NCBI RefSeq assembly: GCF_024347455.1
Contig: NZ_AP025483.1
Span: 372,001-436,000 of the forward strand
Source: Vibrio echinoideorum
GTDB taxonomy: Bacteria > Pseudomonadota > Gammaproteobacteria > Enterobacterales > Vibrionaceae
Reading direction: 5' to 3'
Length of the DNA stretch: 64,000 nt
Positions 46,549-54,724 of the stretch are shown in pieces (the first letter of the stretch is position 1; each line of letters starts with the position of its first letter). The position numbers and the translations under genes were made by a program. Under the pieces are notes generated by a model. The model was not told the DNA's origin, did no database searches, and was given only the letters and a program-made list of their open reading frames with translations.

Positions 46549-47781
46549 TTAGGTTTGCGAAGCAAGGTTTGTCTTCCCGGTTGGTTTTAATACAGGGATT
46601 AAGCATATTGCGAGTAGGCTAAAGGTGAGCATCAATTCAAAGTGTGCCGAATATCCCAAGGAGTCAATTAACACGCCACACGCGATTGCCATCACTATTG
46701 CTATAAACATATCCATAGATTGAAAAAGTGAGAAGTTCACACCTGACTGATTACCTGCGGCAAAATCCATCATCAAAGTGTAAAGCGCGACAAATTTCGC
46801 TGAAGTAATGATACCATTTACTACGTAAACGCCTGCGATTACCCCCCCCAATCCAGTGATATTTAGATCGTATGCTAGATAAAAGCTAAAAGCTATGACC
46901 TCAAAACTGGTCATCAGCAGTAGGACTTTGAGTGCATCACTTTTTTTGATCAGCCACCCACCTAAAACAACACCAATCAAACCAGTAATAACACCGCCGC
47001 CGATAACCAAAAGCCCCAAGTTTTCTAGCTGTATACCACTATCAACCAAGAAGGGCATCATCATTGATAGCCCCCCTCGAGTACCAAGTTGTGACAAGGT
47101 AATAAATATCAATCCAAGCCTAACTTTAGGATTAGAAAATGAGGCTTTTAGAGAAGGCTGTATTGCTGTTACGTACTGTTGATTATGGCTATTAAAAAAC
47201 AAAGAAAGCGTTGGTATGCTGAATAATAAAGTCAGCAAAGCCAGACCAAACAGTGCTGTTTGCCAATCGAACAGCGCAGTAACATAGATAAATAGCCCTC
47301 CACCAAAAACCGCACCAAGATACGATCCCCCAACTTGCATTACGTTACCTAAATACCTTTTCTTTGCTTCCAACTGATCAATCGCGAGACCATCGGTAGC
47401 GATATCGGCGAAGCTAGAAAAGAGGCTGATAACAAATACACCAACAAAGAGCGTCATTTGACTCTCTATAGTCCCCATAATGCAAAGGGCGGCGAGTATG
47501 GCAATCAAGACCAGTTGAGAACCAAAGATAATAACGGCGTGATTTTTTAAGCTCCCCTCCTTTTTTCGTTGTCGTTCAATCCAAGGTGACCACAAAAATT
47601 TAGCAACCCAAGGAAGCATCGCAAGGTAGAACAAGCCTATTTGGGAGGTATTTAATCCCTCATATTTCATGACAGCGGGTAAACCTTGTAGCGTAAACAT
47701 ACTCACCAGGCTTTGAATGGTGTAAACGCTCGCCAACACGGCGAGCAACGGTTTGAGTTTGATTCTTTGAGTACTAACCAT
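46549..47781 (-). CDS. MFS siderophore transporter (YbtX/FptX-like)
   Basis: About 410 residues with 12 hydrophobic segments. The opening LKPLLAVLASVYTIQSLVSM and then TLQGLPAVMKYEGLNTSQIG, and WVAKFLWSPWIERQR in loop 2-3, resemble the AmpG-like RhtX/FptX branch that imports siderophores; the enterobacterial YbtX and piscibactin-cluster Irp8 proteins are in similar gene settings. I choose ATG 47781, 8 nt after the receptor stop. GTG 47796 would overlap the receptor gene and is possible. Role here: moving a siderophore across the inner membrane, direction to be determined. Confidence 0.8.
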   Translation of the reverse strand: MVSTQRIKLKPLLAVLASVYTIQSLVSMFTLQGLPAVMKYEGLNTSQIGLFYLAMLPWVAKFLWSPWIERQRKKEGSLKNHAVIIFGSQLVLIAILAALCIMGTIESQMTLFVGVFVISLFSSFADIATDGLAIDQLEAKKRYLGNVMQVGGSYLGAVFGGGLFIYVTALFDWQTALFGLALLTLLFSIPTLSLFFNSHNQQYVTAIQPSLKASFSNPKVRLGLIFITLSQLGTRGGLSMMMPFLVDSGIQLENLGLLVIGGGVITGLIGVVLGGWLIKKSDALKVLLLMTSFEVIAFSFYLAYDLNITGLGGVIAGVYVVNGIITSAKFVALYTLMMDFAAGNQSGVNFSLFQSMDMFIAIVMAIACGVLIDSLGYSAHFELMLTFSLLAICLIPVLKPTGKTNLASQT

Positions 47782-47789
47782 GTGCTTCA

Positions 47790-49763
47790 CTACCACTCAT
47801 ATTTCGCTTTCACACCGATCTCTCTACCAGTACCGTAATTACTGTAGGTTTGTCCGTAAGAGAACGCGTAGGTGGTGTATTCTTTGTCTGTGATATTGTT
47901 GCTAAAGAGCGAAATAGACAGGTCTTGGTTATAGTCATAGTTAATTGATAAATCGACCAAAGTGTACGCGCTTTGCGATAGTGAATTGGCTTCGTTAAAG
48001 TGAATCTTGGAATTATAGCGAGCTTGAGAATTGATCGAAATATCCCCTTGGACTCCCGTTACTGGCAAGTAATAGTTGAAGCCAAATGTTGCTGTCGTGT
48101 CCGGTGCATATGGCAGTCGATTGCCTTCAAATGTACTATTGTTTGATTCAAATGTTGAACGTCCATAAGTCCCCGCTGCGGTTATCGTGAGATCGTCGGT
48201 TAGGTAAAATGCCAGCTCGGTTTCAATACCTTTGCTCACAGCCTCCCCCATATTTTTGAGAGTCTGATTGCCAGGTGTACCAGTATATAGCTGAATATCT
48301 TCCGTTTTGATCCAGTACAATGCACCACTAAAATCGACTTTTTGATTCGCAAAACTGGTGCGCCACCCCAGTTCACCATTAAGTGAATTTTCAGCATCAT
48401 AACCATTTGCATCTGCATTACTTAACGGGACGACGTTGTATCCCCCTGGGCGGTAACCACTTGTTACCGATGCATAAATTCGAGTTTGCTCATTCGCTTG
48501 CCAACCAATTGCGGCTTTTGGCGAGACAGTCGATTCTGTCTGCTCTTTGTTAAAAGGGTTAATCCCCCATGCTGGGTTTCCGTTAAAATTAGAATTTACT
48601 TTTAGGTATGAAGCTCGAGCTCCAAGCGTTAAGTCCCACTGTGGTACAAATTGGTAGTTTGCCTGCCCAAACAACGCGTAAGTGTCATAATCCAACTTGT
48701 TTCGTGCACTGTTTGCCGAAACGTCTAAACGGCGAGATTCCAAGTAGCCACCGAGTACATAGCTAAAACGATCATTGTATTGTTGATTTAACCGCAATTC
48801 TTGGCTGAACTTATTTTGATCTTCTTGGTAGTTGCCATATACATATTTCCGATCTATTTCGCGTGTTTGATAAGCTGTGATACTCGTGATTTGTGATGAA
48901 CCTAAATCGTAACCAAGATTTAAAGCAAAAGTATTTACGTCTCGCTTCAGTTTAGGAATAGGCGCATCTTTTACGCCAGAATCATGTTCACGTTCAGTGA
49001 GGTACCATTCTTCATGACTATCAAGTTTATCAGTCGAAATAGATAGGGTTGCGCTAAGTTTGGAGTCGTTTGGTAAGTAATGAAGTCGAACTTTTACCGA
49101 TTTTTCATCCGCATCGTTTGCGTCTTTTTTTTCACTAGCGGCATGCTTAATATCACCTTCATCGTAGACGTATCTGGCGGCAATATCCGCAGAAAGAGAG
49201 TCTGATAAACGGGTAGATACGACAGTATCAATTTGCTGGCTTAAATTAGAATATAAAGCTGAAGTCTTAACTTCTGTGGAATCAACTTCACGACGAGTTA
49301 CGATGTTAATTACACCGCCTTGCGCGTTACCACCATAAAGTGTCCCTTGCGGGCCGCGCAGCAATTCAACTTTTTCTACGTTAATAAGCGGCTGAGTAAC
49401 AAAAGCATTATCCTGAAGGATACCATCCACATAAATACTTACGGCAGGAGAGTAATAGTCTGGTGAACTAATCCCACGCACGGTGGTGTTGGCGTAAGTT
49501 CGATTCCCGCGAGTTTGTATGAGTAACCCAGGAAACACCATCTCCAGATCTTTTACTTGATAGATACCTGCTTTTTCGAGCTCCTCTCCTGTTTTGACTA
49601 CAACAGAGTTATTCACTTGTGTTAAGGGAGTATCGAATTTAGTCGCCTCAACAACAACCACTTCCATTACTGGCAGAATTTCTTCAGCATAAGAATATGA
49701 AGAGCCCATAATAGTCAGAATAGCGCTAGCAATAACGGTGCGCGGCGAAGATATATTGTACAT
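47790..49763 (-). CDS. TonB-dependent siderophore receptor (FyuA/FrpA-like)
   Basis: 657 residues from ATG 49763 (AAGGA 7 nt upstream), with signal peptide MYNISSPRTVIASAILTIMG...YA. A TonB box is plausible in EVVVVEATK. The plug domain has TTVRGISSPDYYSPAVSIYV, VEKVELLRGPQGTLYGGNAQ and GGVINIVTRR. The barrel includes SVTSGYRPGGYNVVP, IKTEDIQLYTGTPGNQTL and the C-terminal NNITDKEYTTY and YEW. Several of these segments correspond closely to FyuA, the yersiniabactin receptor, as I remember it (YNPAVTLYVDGV, VELLRGPQGTLYGKSAQGG, GYKPSGYNIVP, DMQLYSGP). The substrate is therefore likely a phenolate-thiazoline siderophore such as piscibactin or yersiniabactin, by inference. Confidence 0.87.
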   Translation of the reverse strand: MYNISSPRTVIASAILTIMGSSYSYAEEILPVMEVVVVEATKFDTPLTQVNNSVVVKTGEELEKAGIYQVKDLEMVFPGLLIQTRGNRTYANTTVRGISSPDYYSPAVSIYVDGILQDNAFVTQPLINVEKVELLRGPQGTLYGGNAQGGVINIVTRREVDSTEVKTSALYSNLSQQIDTVVSTRLSDSLSADIAARYVYDEGDIKHAASEKKDANDADEKSVKVRLHYLPNDSKLSATLSISTDKLDSHEEWYLTEREHDSGVKDAPIPKLKRDVNTFALNLGYDLGSSQITSITAYQTREIDRKYVYGNYQEDQNKFSQELRLNQQYNDRFSYVLGGYLESRRLDVSANSARNKLDYDTYALFGQANYQFVPQWDLTLGARASYLKVNSNFNGNPAWGINPFNKEQTESTVSPKAAIGWQANEQTRIYASVTSGYRPGGYNVVPLSNADANGYDAENSLNGELGWRTSFANQKVDFSGALYWIKTEDIQLYTGTPGNQTLKNMGEAVSKGIETELAFYLTDDLTITAAGTYGRSTFESNNSTFEGNRLPYAPDTTATFGFNYYLPVTGVQGDISINSQARYNSKIHFNEANSLSQSAYTLVDLSINYDYNQDLSISLFSNNITDKEYTTYAFSYGQTYSNYGTGREIGVKAKYEW

Positions 49764-49814
49764 ACTGTTTTCCTTGAATCTGAATAAGTTAGCACTACTC
49801 ACAGCGCTGGCGTT

Positions 49815-51503
49815 TTAATTATTATGTTGAGCTTCCCACAGAGACTGGTAGTGCGAAGAGGTTGTGATTAATTGCTCGTGCGAGCCAAAATCATCAATGC
49901 GACCTTGGCTCATCAAATAGATGCAATCGGCATCAGCAATGGTGTCCAAACGATGCGCTATCGTGATCATGGTTTTAGATGCAAAACTCTCGGTAATGCT
50001 TTGCAGTATTTCCTGTTGCTTAGGGTGGTCGAGAGCAGATGTAAACTCATCGAGCAACACAATTGGCGCATCATGGAGTAACGCTCTTGCGAGGGACAAG
50101 CGTTGACGTTCTCCACCCGATAAATCCTTGCCATTCTCATTTATTTCGGTGTTTAGCCCTTGTGGCAAGCGGGCGAGCAGCTCATCAAGTCCTGCGGTTG
50201 TGATTGCTGTCTCCAATTCTTGAAGGCTTGCGTCTGTTTTGGCGATGAGCAAGTTGTCTTTTAACGTCCCTGCGAACAATTGCACATTTTGGGTTACGTA
50301 GGAGATCTGCTGATACCAGTACATTGTCCCAGTAGCTTCTACCGTACTGCCTCCAATTTTTACTGTCCCGTGAGTTGGAATATGGAATGCCGCGAGCAAG
50401 TCCAACAGCGTGGTTTTTCCTGCTCCACTAGTACCAACAAGCGCAATATGTTGACCATATGGAACCTGCAAATTGATGTCTTTAAGAATGGTGTTGCCAT
50501 CCAGAGTTAACTCAACCGCTTTGAATTCGATATCGTGATGATGCGCTTGAACACCATGCACAGGTTGTTGTGGCTCTTGACTCAAGAAATACAAGCGATC
50601 TGCAGATTTTGCCATGTATCTCAACAACGTAGAGAAAATGGCCATTCGCACAAATGGTCGGATACAAGCAACCGCAGAAATGATCGAAACTAACCACTCC
50701 CCGATAGTAAGGTTGCCAATACTATTTAGGTAAGCACCAAGACCTGCGACCATTGGAATAGAAAGCTCAAGCAACAAGCTTGCTAAAATAACGCCTATTC
50801 CTCCAGCCCATTCAACCCCTAACCCTGTTTTGCGCAAGTCAGCTAATTCTTGACTAAGTGGCGTCGCTAATACTTCACTACGACCAAAGCGTTTTAGCGT
50901 GGGTAAACAAGCAATGTATTCGAGCAACTTGTTGGTGCAAGAAGCGTTTTTATCGACATGGCGCTGTGCTTTTTTGGAAAAATCATCTTCGAATTTCCAC
51001 AATAATAGGCTCGCATTCACCATAACAATCAGCATAAGTGAAGCAAGGTAAGGTGAGCAAAATAGCATTACACAAAGCATCGCGAACGGAACCACTAGAG
51101 CCGAGACCAAGTCAGCAATTAAGTGGCTAAAAATGTCTTCGAATGCTTTTAAGTCACGAGTGATTAGCTTAATGCGCTCTCCCAGACCTTGACCTACTAT
51201 CTTGGAAAACGGTTGGCTGCGAATGTCATGTAGTAGTACTTTTCTCAGTTGGTGGGTAATGTCATAAGCGCCTAAGAAGCTCTGTTTGGTGGATTGCCCT
51301 AACCGCCACTGAACGACAACCGTGATAAGTGAAATTGCGAATAGGGCTTCAAGAGGAAGTAACAATGTTTGGGTAAGGGCTCCGAATACCAGTAGCCAAC
51401 AAATTAATGGCAGGATCTCACTGAGTACCTTACCTGCAATACCAACCAAAAACGTTTTTGGATTGATATCAGCGTGATCGAGTAGCTTGAGCGTGTTACG
51501 CAC
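49815..51503 (-). CDS. ABC transporter, fused permease-ATPase (YbtP/YbtQ-like), second of pair
   Basis: 562 residues from GTG 51503, placed there because GAGGAGG lies 6 nt upstream inside the end of the first ABC gene; a TTG at 51524 would consume that site. The N-terminal half is a six-helix exporter-type membrane domain, and the C-terminal half is an ATPase with Walker A GTSGAGKTT, signature LSGGERQRLSLARALL, Walker B IVLLDEFTSALD and switch IAHRLD. YbtP and YbtQ have the exporter fold yet work as ferric-siderophore importers. The partner is the overlapping upstream gene. Confidence 0.87.
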   Translation of the reverse strand: MRNTLKLLDHADINPKTFLVGIAGKVLSEILPLICWLLVFGALTQTLLLPLEALFAISLITVVVQWRLGQSTKQSFLGAYDITHQLRKVLLHDIRSQPFSKIVGQGLGERIKLITRDLKAFEDIFSHLIADLVSALVVPFAMLCVMLFCSPYLASLMLIVMVNASLLLWKFEDDFSKKAQRHVDKNASCTNKLLEYIACLPTLKRFGRSEVLATPLSQELADLRKTGLGVEWAGGIGVILASLLLELSIPMVAGLGAYLNSIGNLTIGEWLVSIISAVACIRPFVRMAIFSTLLRYMAKSADRLYFLSQEPQQPVHGVQAHHHDIEFKAVELTLDGNTILKDINLQVPYGQHIALVGTSGAGKTTLLDLLAAFHIPTHGTVKIGGSTVEATGTMYWYQQISYVTQNVQLFAGTLKDNLLIAKTDASLQELETAITTAGLDELLARLPQGLNTEINENGKDLSGGERQRLSLARALLHDAPIVLLDEFTSALDHPKQQEILQSITESFASKTMITIAHRLDTIADADCIYLMSQGRIDDFGSHEQLITTSSHYQSLWEAQHNN

Positions 51504-53166
51504 AGACGGCCTCCTCAAGGTCAATTTCTTTAAGTTGACCGTGTGATAATGAAAACGCTCGGTTAGCGATGGTTAGTGCTTCTGGACCATGACTGATGAC
51601 CAATTGGATTTGCTGCGGTGCATATTTACGTATTGCTTCTAGAACACGATTTTCCGTTACTTTATCTAGATGGGAAGTCGCTTCGTCTAAAACCAGAATG
51701 ACAGGGCATACCAGCATGGCACGAGCGATGGCTAACCGTTGTAGTTCCCCTCCACTAAAATTGCGTTCGGTTTCATCCATACTGCAATACAAACCATTAG
51801 GAAGTTGTTCGATAAGTGCAGAAAGTCCAAGCATATCGAGGAGCTTGAGAATCACGGAGTCGTGTATCAATCGATCTCCTAAGACCAAGTTTTCACGTAT
51901 TGATGCGCTGAAGAAAACCGGCTGTTGGTCTACAACTGAGATAAATTGGCTTCGCTCTCTATCGGACATCGAAGACACGGTTTTTTGGTTAATAAACCAA
52001 TCGCCTTCATATGTTGCTAGTTCTCCATAGAGTGTTGCCAATACACTACTTTTCCCTGAGCCTGACGCTCCTTGAATTACGATGCATTCGCCATGAGATA
52101 ACTGAAGGTTCAGCCCACTGACGATGTCGAGTGAGCCACGTTTGACCGCTAAATTTTCACAACAAAGCTCGACATAAGGCGTTGCAACGGATTTGAAATA
52201 TTGATCCGACGTTGCGGAGAACAGAGGTAGTATTCGCTCTAAAGAAGAGAAGGACTGCTGCACTTGCCCAAATATCTGTGTTAGATCCAACCATGGTTTA
52301 AGGATGCCGGCACAAAGAATCACGATCATTGCGAGCTCGACTGGACTTAATGAACCTTGGGTCAATTTTACGATGGCGAATGGAATAACAAGAACCAAAG
52401 ACGCTTGAGCTAAGGTGGTAAAGGTGACCCATGCTCCAACCATTTGATTGGTATAAGCGTTAACCAGCTTGTGGTGCTTAGTCATGTTATGGCTTAACTG
52501 GCGGTAAGAGTCAGCATCAACGCCGAAAAGTTTCATCACGCCGATGCTGCGTAAAAATTCCAGTTGCGCCTTATGCATATTCGCAACGACTTGATTGTAC
52601 TTTTTTTGTCTATCTGAAAAGCCACGCATCATGACTGTTTGGGCAATCACAGCGAGGGGGAGAGGACTTAATGCGATTAAGCCTAGCTGCCAGTCGATGC
52701 TAACCATAAAACCAAGCAAAACAAACGGAAGTAAAGTTCCAGTAATAATATCGGTAGTATGATGAGCAATAAGAGGCTCAAGGCTCTGACAATCATCATT
52801 GAGTCGTTTTTCTAAATCTCCACGATGGTATTGCATCAGTTTAACGGTCGGCATTTCAGACAGAGCACGAACAAGCTTCTGCCTAATGGTCTGAATAATT
52901 TGATAAGCAGCAAGATGCGCCTGCCATACCGAAATTGCATAGAAAAAATAGCGCACACAGACTGCGATGGTCATAAGAGCTAAGTAGAAATTCAGACTTT
53001 GGGTGTTCAGATAATTGCTCAATGCGACGTATAAGCAAATCCAAGTGGCGAGTTCTGCGAACACGCACAACACGGCGCTAACACTGGTATAAGTGATACG
53101 CTTTTTTTCCGTTTTTAATAGTGCAATGAGGGCTTGAGTGACGCTCATCTTGTCAGATAGATACAT
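51496..53166 (-). CDS. ABC transporter, fused permease-ATPase (YbtP/YbtQ-like), first of pair
   Basis: 556 residues from ATG 53166 (AAGGAG 6 nt upstream; ATG 53196 is an earlier, poorer start). The exporter-type membrane domain includes HRGDLEKRLNDDCQSLEPL, and the ATPase has Walker A GASGSGKSS, signature FSGGELQRLAIARAML, Walker B ILVLDEATSHLD and switch VISHGP (a shortened, atypical switch region). It leads the five-gene transport unit and overlaps the second ABC gene by 8 nt. A sequence upstream (GATGAGAATGAGTC near 53190) resembles half of a Fur box, so iron control is plausible but not strong. Confidence 0.87.
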   Translation of the reverse strand: MYLSDKMSVTQALIALLKTEKKRITYTSVSAVLCVFAELATWICLYVALSNYLNTQSLNFYLALMTIAVCVRYFFYAISVWQAHLAAYQIIQTIRQKLVRALSEMPTVKLMQYHRGDLEKRLNDDCQSLEPLIAHHTTDIITGTLLPFVLLGFMVSIDWQLGLIALSPLPLAVIAQTVMMRGFSDRQKKYNQVVANMHKAQLEFLRSIGVMKLFGVDADSYRQLSHNMTKHHKLVNAYTNQMVGAWVTFTTLAQASLVLVIPFAIVKLTQGSLSPVELAMIVILCAGILKPWLDLTQIFGQVQQSFSSLERILPLFSATSDQYFKSVATPYVELCCENLAVKRGSLDIVSGLNLQLSHGECIVIQGASGSGKSSVLATLYGELATYEGDWFINQKTVSSMSDRERSQFISVVDQQPVFFSASIRENLVLGDRLIHDSVILKLLDMLGLSALIEQLPNGLYCSMDETERNFSGGELQRLAIARAMLVCPVILVLDEATSHLDKVTENRVLEAIRKYAPQQIQLVISHGPEALTIANRAFSLSHGQLKEIDLEEAVCA

Positions 53167-53466
53167 AGATGACTCCTTAATAGGACTCATTCTCATCTAA
53201 TCGTTGGCTTAACAATAGCAATATTGGGAATTAGAAAGCGAATATCGGGAAACTTTGTACGTGAGCAGTGCAAGAAATAAAGTTAAAAGGAAGAGCTGAG
53301 TTTAAGGGCAAGAAGCCGTTATATAACTCAAGATTTAGCTGTTGTATTTAAAGGGTAATACATTTTCGGGTTTATCATCTATAGATGACGTTCTCAGTAA
53401 ATACTATATAGGGCTCAATGCACGGTGGCAGTCGAATGAGTTACAGAGCCGTGTCTATGGGGAGCA

Positions 53467-53507
53467 TGATCTGCTTCATTCAGGCTGGACGATTTGCTAA
53501 GCGACAT
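53467..53507 (+). repeat. IS3-left-end-like repeat (short copy)
   Basis: TGATCTGCTTCATTCAGGCT followed by GGACGATTTGCTAAGCGAC keeps the same length and anchor bases (TGATCTGC, CTGGACG, TAAGCGAC) as copy 1 at 45150 but then diverges. Confidence 0.65.
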
Positions 53508-53556
53508 TTTGTTTCTAAAAGCTAATCGGTCTAGGTACCCAAGAGCACAATGTCTT

Positions 53557-53640
53557 TGACCTGCACCGTCAATGCTGGATTCTAAATTAGGCGACTTTCC
53601 ATACTTGTAGTTATCCATGAATTGCTAATTTAGGGAAAGC
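53557..53640 (+). repeat. 84-bp repeat with IS3-like left end (copy 2)
   Basis: TGACCTGCACCGTCAATGCT then GGCGACTTTCCATACTTGTA and TAGTTATCCATGAATTGC: same length and layout as 45150-45233, with scattered substitutions. It lies beyond the promoter side of the siderophore cassette. Confidence 0.75.
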
Positions 53641-53794
53641 ACTGACACAGTTTTGTCCACAAATGAGTTTGGATGTGGCTTTTCGATTCTGTGCTCAAAG
53701 TATGTAATGTAGATCCTACAAAATCCCTCTTTATGGTCTTTAATATTCAAAAATATCCTAGTAAATCCAACTGGTCAAAAGCCCATGAAAGGTT

Positions 53795-53847
53795 TTCAAA
53801 ATCCGTTGCCTTCGGGCGTGGCGGTTCAAGTCCGCCTACCGGTACCA
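53795..53847 (+). repeat. Island right attachment site (tRNA-Leu 3' part)
   Basis: 53 bases identical to 33114-33166, from the anticodon loop to CCA. The left boundary TTTTCAAAATCC replaces the tRNA GGATTCAAAATCC, showing that identity begins at TTCAAAA. Confidence 0.92.
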
Positions 53848-53853
53848 AACATA

Positions 53854-53880
53854 GAAAGGTCGCTTTTATAGCGACCTTTC
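53854..53880 (+). terminator. Intrinsic terminator beyond right attachment site
   Basis: The perfect stem GAAAGGTCGCT-tttat-AGCGACCTTTC lies 6 nt after the tRNA 3' copy. It differs from the hairpin following the intact tRNA. Confidence 0.8.
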
Positions 53881-53943
53881 GTCGTTTTGGGCGTTTGTGA
53901 ATTCCTAATCCAGCGTGTCGGCTTGGATGCAAGCCCAGTCAGT

Positions 53944-53965
53944 CGCCTACCGGTACCATATTTAA
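53944..53965 (+). repeat. Second tRNA-Leu 3'-end scrap
   Basis: CGCCTACCGGTACCATATTTA repeats the last 15 bases of tRNA-Leu plus the following ATATTTA as found after the intact gene at 33152-33172. It is probably the original chromosomal 3' end or the end of an earlier insertion. Confidence 0.75.
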
Positions 53966-53969
53966 ATGA

Positions 53970-54000
53970 CAAAGCCTCGACTCAAGTCGGGGCTTTGTTG
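53970..54000 (+). terminator. Terminator after the tRNA-Leu scrap
   Basis: Stem CAAAGCCTCGACT / AGTCGGGGCTTTG with TTG tail. It shares its right half and the following TTGTATCTA with the tRNA-Leu terminator at 33176-33208. Confidence 0.75.
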
Positions 54001-54235
54001 TATCTACAGCATCGAAATTACTTTTGGTAGTTGAGCCATTGCTCATAAATGTGACCAACTGAAAGATGTTCGTTTTCTTCTCTGTACCAGTCAGGTCTTG
54101 ATGCTTTATTCCCTAATGTCATCATTTTCCAACGTAATTTGATCTGTTATTAAACTAATTACCTAAAATCAAACTGTTACCTTTAATTTTTACTTCTATT
54201 GTCTATGTTTAAGATAAGTCATAAAGGAGAGAGAT

Positions 54236-54643
54236 ATGCTGACAGTAACCCCTTACTTATTTTTTGATGGTCGTTGTAATGAAGCGTTGGAGTTTTATCA
54301 CAAATGTTTTGGTGGTGTGGTTTTATCGAAACAACTGTTTAGTGACGCACCACAGGTAATAGAGGGTGCTCAGCCTGATTGGGTTATGCACGCAGAGTTT
54401 GAAGCATTCGGTATGAAGCTTATGATGTCAGATGGCGTCAAAGCCAAAGAATTAGAAGGAAACAATCTTGCACTCTCTCTTGTTACTGAGGATACCGCGA
54501 CGCAAGAGCAGATCTTTGAAAAGCTAAAGCAGGGTGGGCGTATTATGACACCGTTAGCTGATACTTTTTGGGGAGCTAGGTTTGGTAAAGTAGAAGACAA
54601 GTTCGGTATACGTTGGATGGTACACTGTGATTCTTTAAGTTAA
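54236..54643 (+). CDS. VOC family protein (PhnB-like)
   Basis: 135 residues with a glyoxalase/bleomycin-resistance (VOC) fold pattern: TVTPYLFFDGRCNEALEFYH, KCFGGVVLSKQLF, VMHAEFEAFGMKLMMSDG, and the C-terminal FWGARFGKVEDKFGIRWMVH typical of PhnB/DUF1338-like single-domain members. It probably binds a metal or small ligand; the substrate is unknown. A strong AAAGGAGAG ribosome site is present. First chromosomal gene right of the island. Confidence 0.88.
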   Translation: MLTVTPYLFFDGRCNEALEFYHKCFGGVVLSKQLFSDAPQVIEGAQPDWVMHAEFEAFGMKLMMSDGVKAKELEGNNLALSLVTEDTATQEQIFEKLKQGGRIMTPLADTFWGARFGKVEDKFGIRWMVHCDSLS

Positions 54644-54724
54644 ACCTGTGAAATTGGATAGTGAAATTGCTGCTCGGTTTTATTAGAATTATAAATAGAG
54701 ATTATTAATCAATATTATATAGAA

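Larger units (their letters stand above)
53167..53794. other. Right-end non-coding region of the island
   Basis: About 630 bases upstream of the ABC operon and up to the right attachment site, with no credible gene. It contains a partial Fur-like sequence at about 53185-53200, two IS3-left-end-like repeats (53467 and 53557) and the sub-terminal repeat pieces at 53684-53700 and 53755-53771 shared with the island left end. Confidence 0.55.
33114..53847 (+). mobile_element. 20.7-kb integrative island in tRNA-Leu(CAA)
   Basis: Bounded by two identical 53-bp copies of the 3' part of tRNA-Leu (33114-33166 and 53795-53847). It carries a tyrosine integrase at 36740, a PIN/NYN-like gene, a large HTH protein, a small-gene cargo cluster, IS66, and a FyuA/Ybt-type siderophore uptake cassette. 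The integrase is 3.6 kb inside the left end rather than next to it. No replication or conjugation genes were recognised, so transfer would need a helper. Confidence 0.85.

Noticed and set aside
53185..53200. Full Fur box before the ABC operon
   Set aside because: Only about half of the palindrome (TGAGAATGA) matches; left as a weak suggestion in the gene entry.
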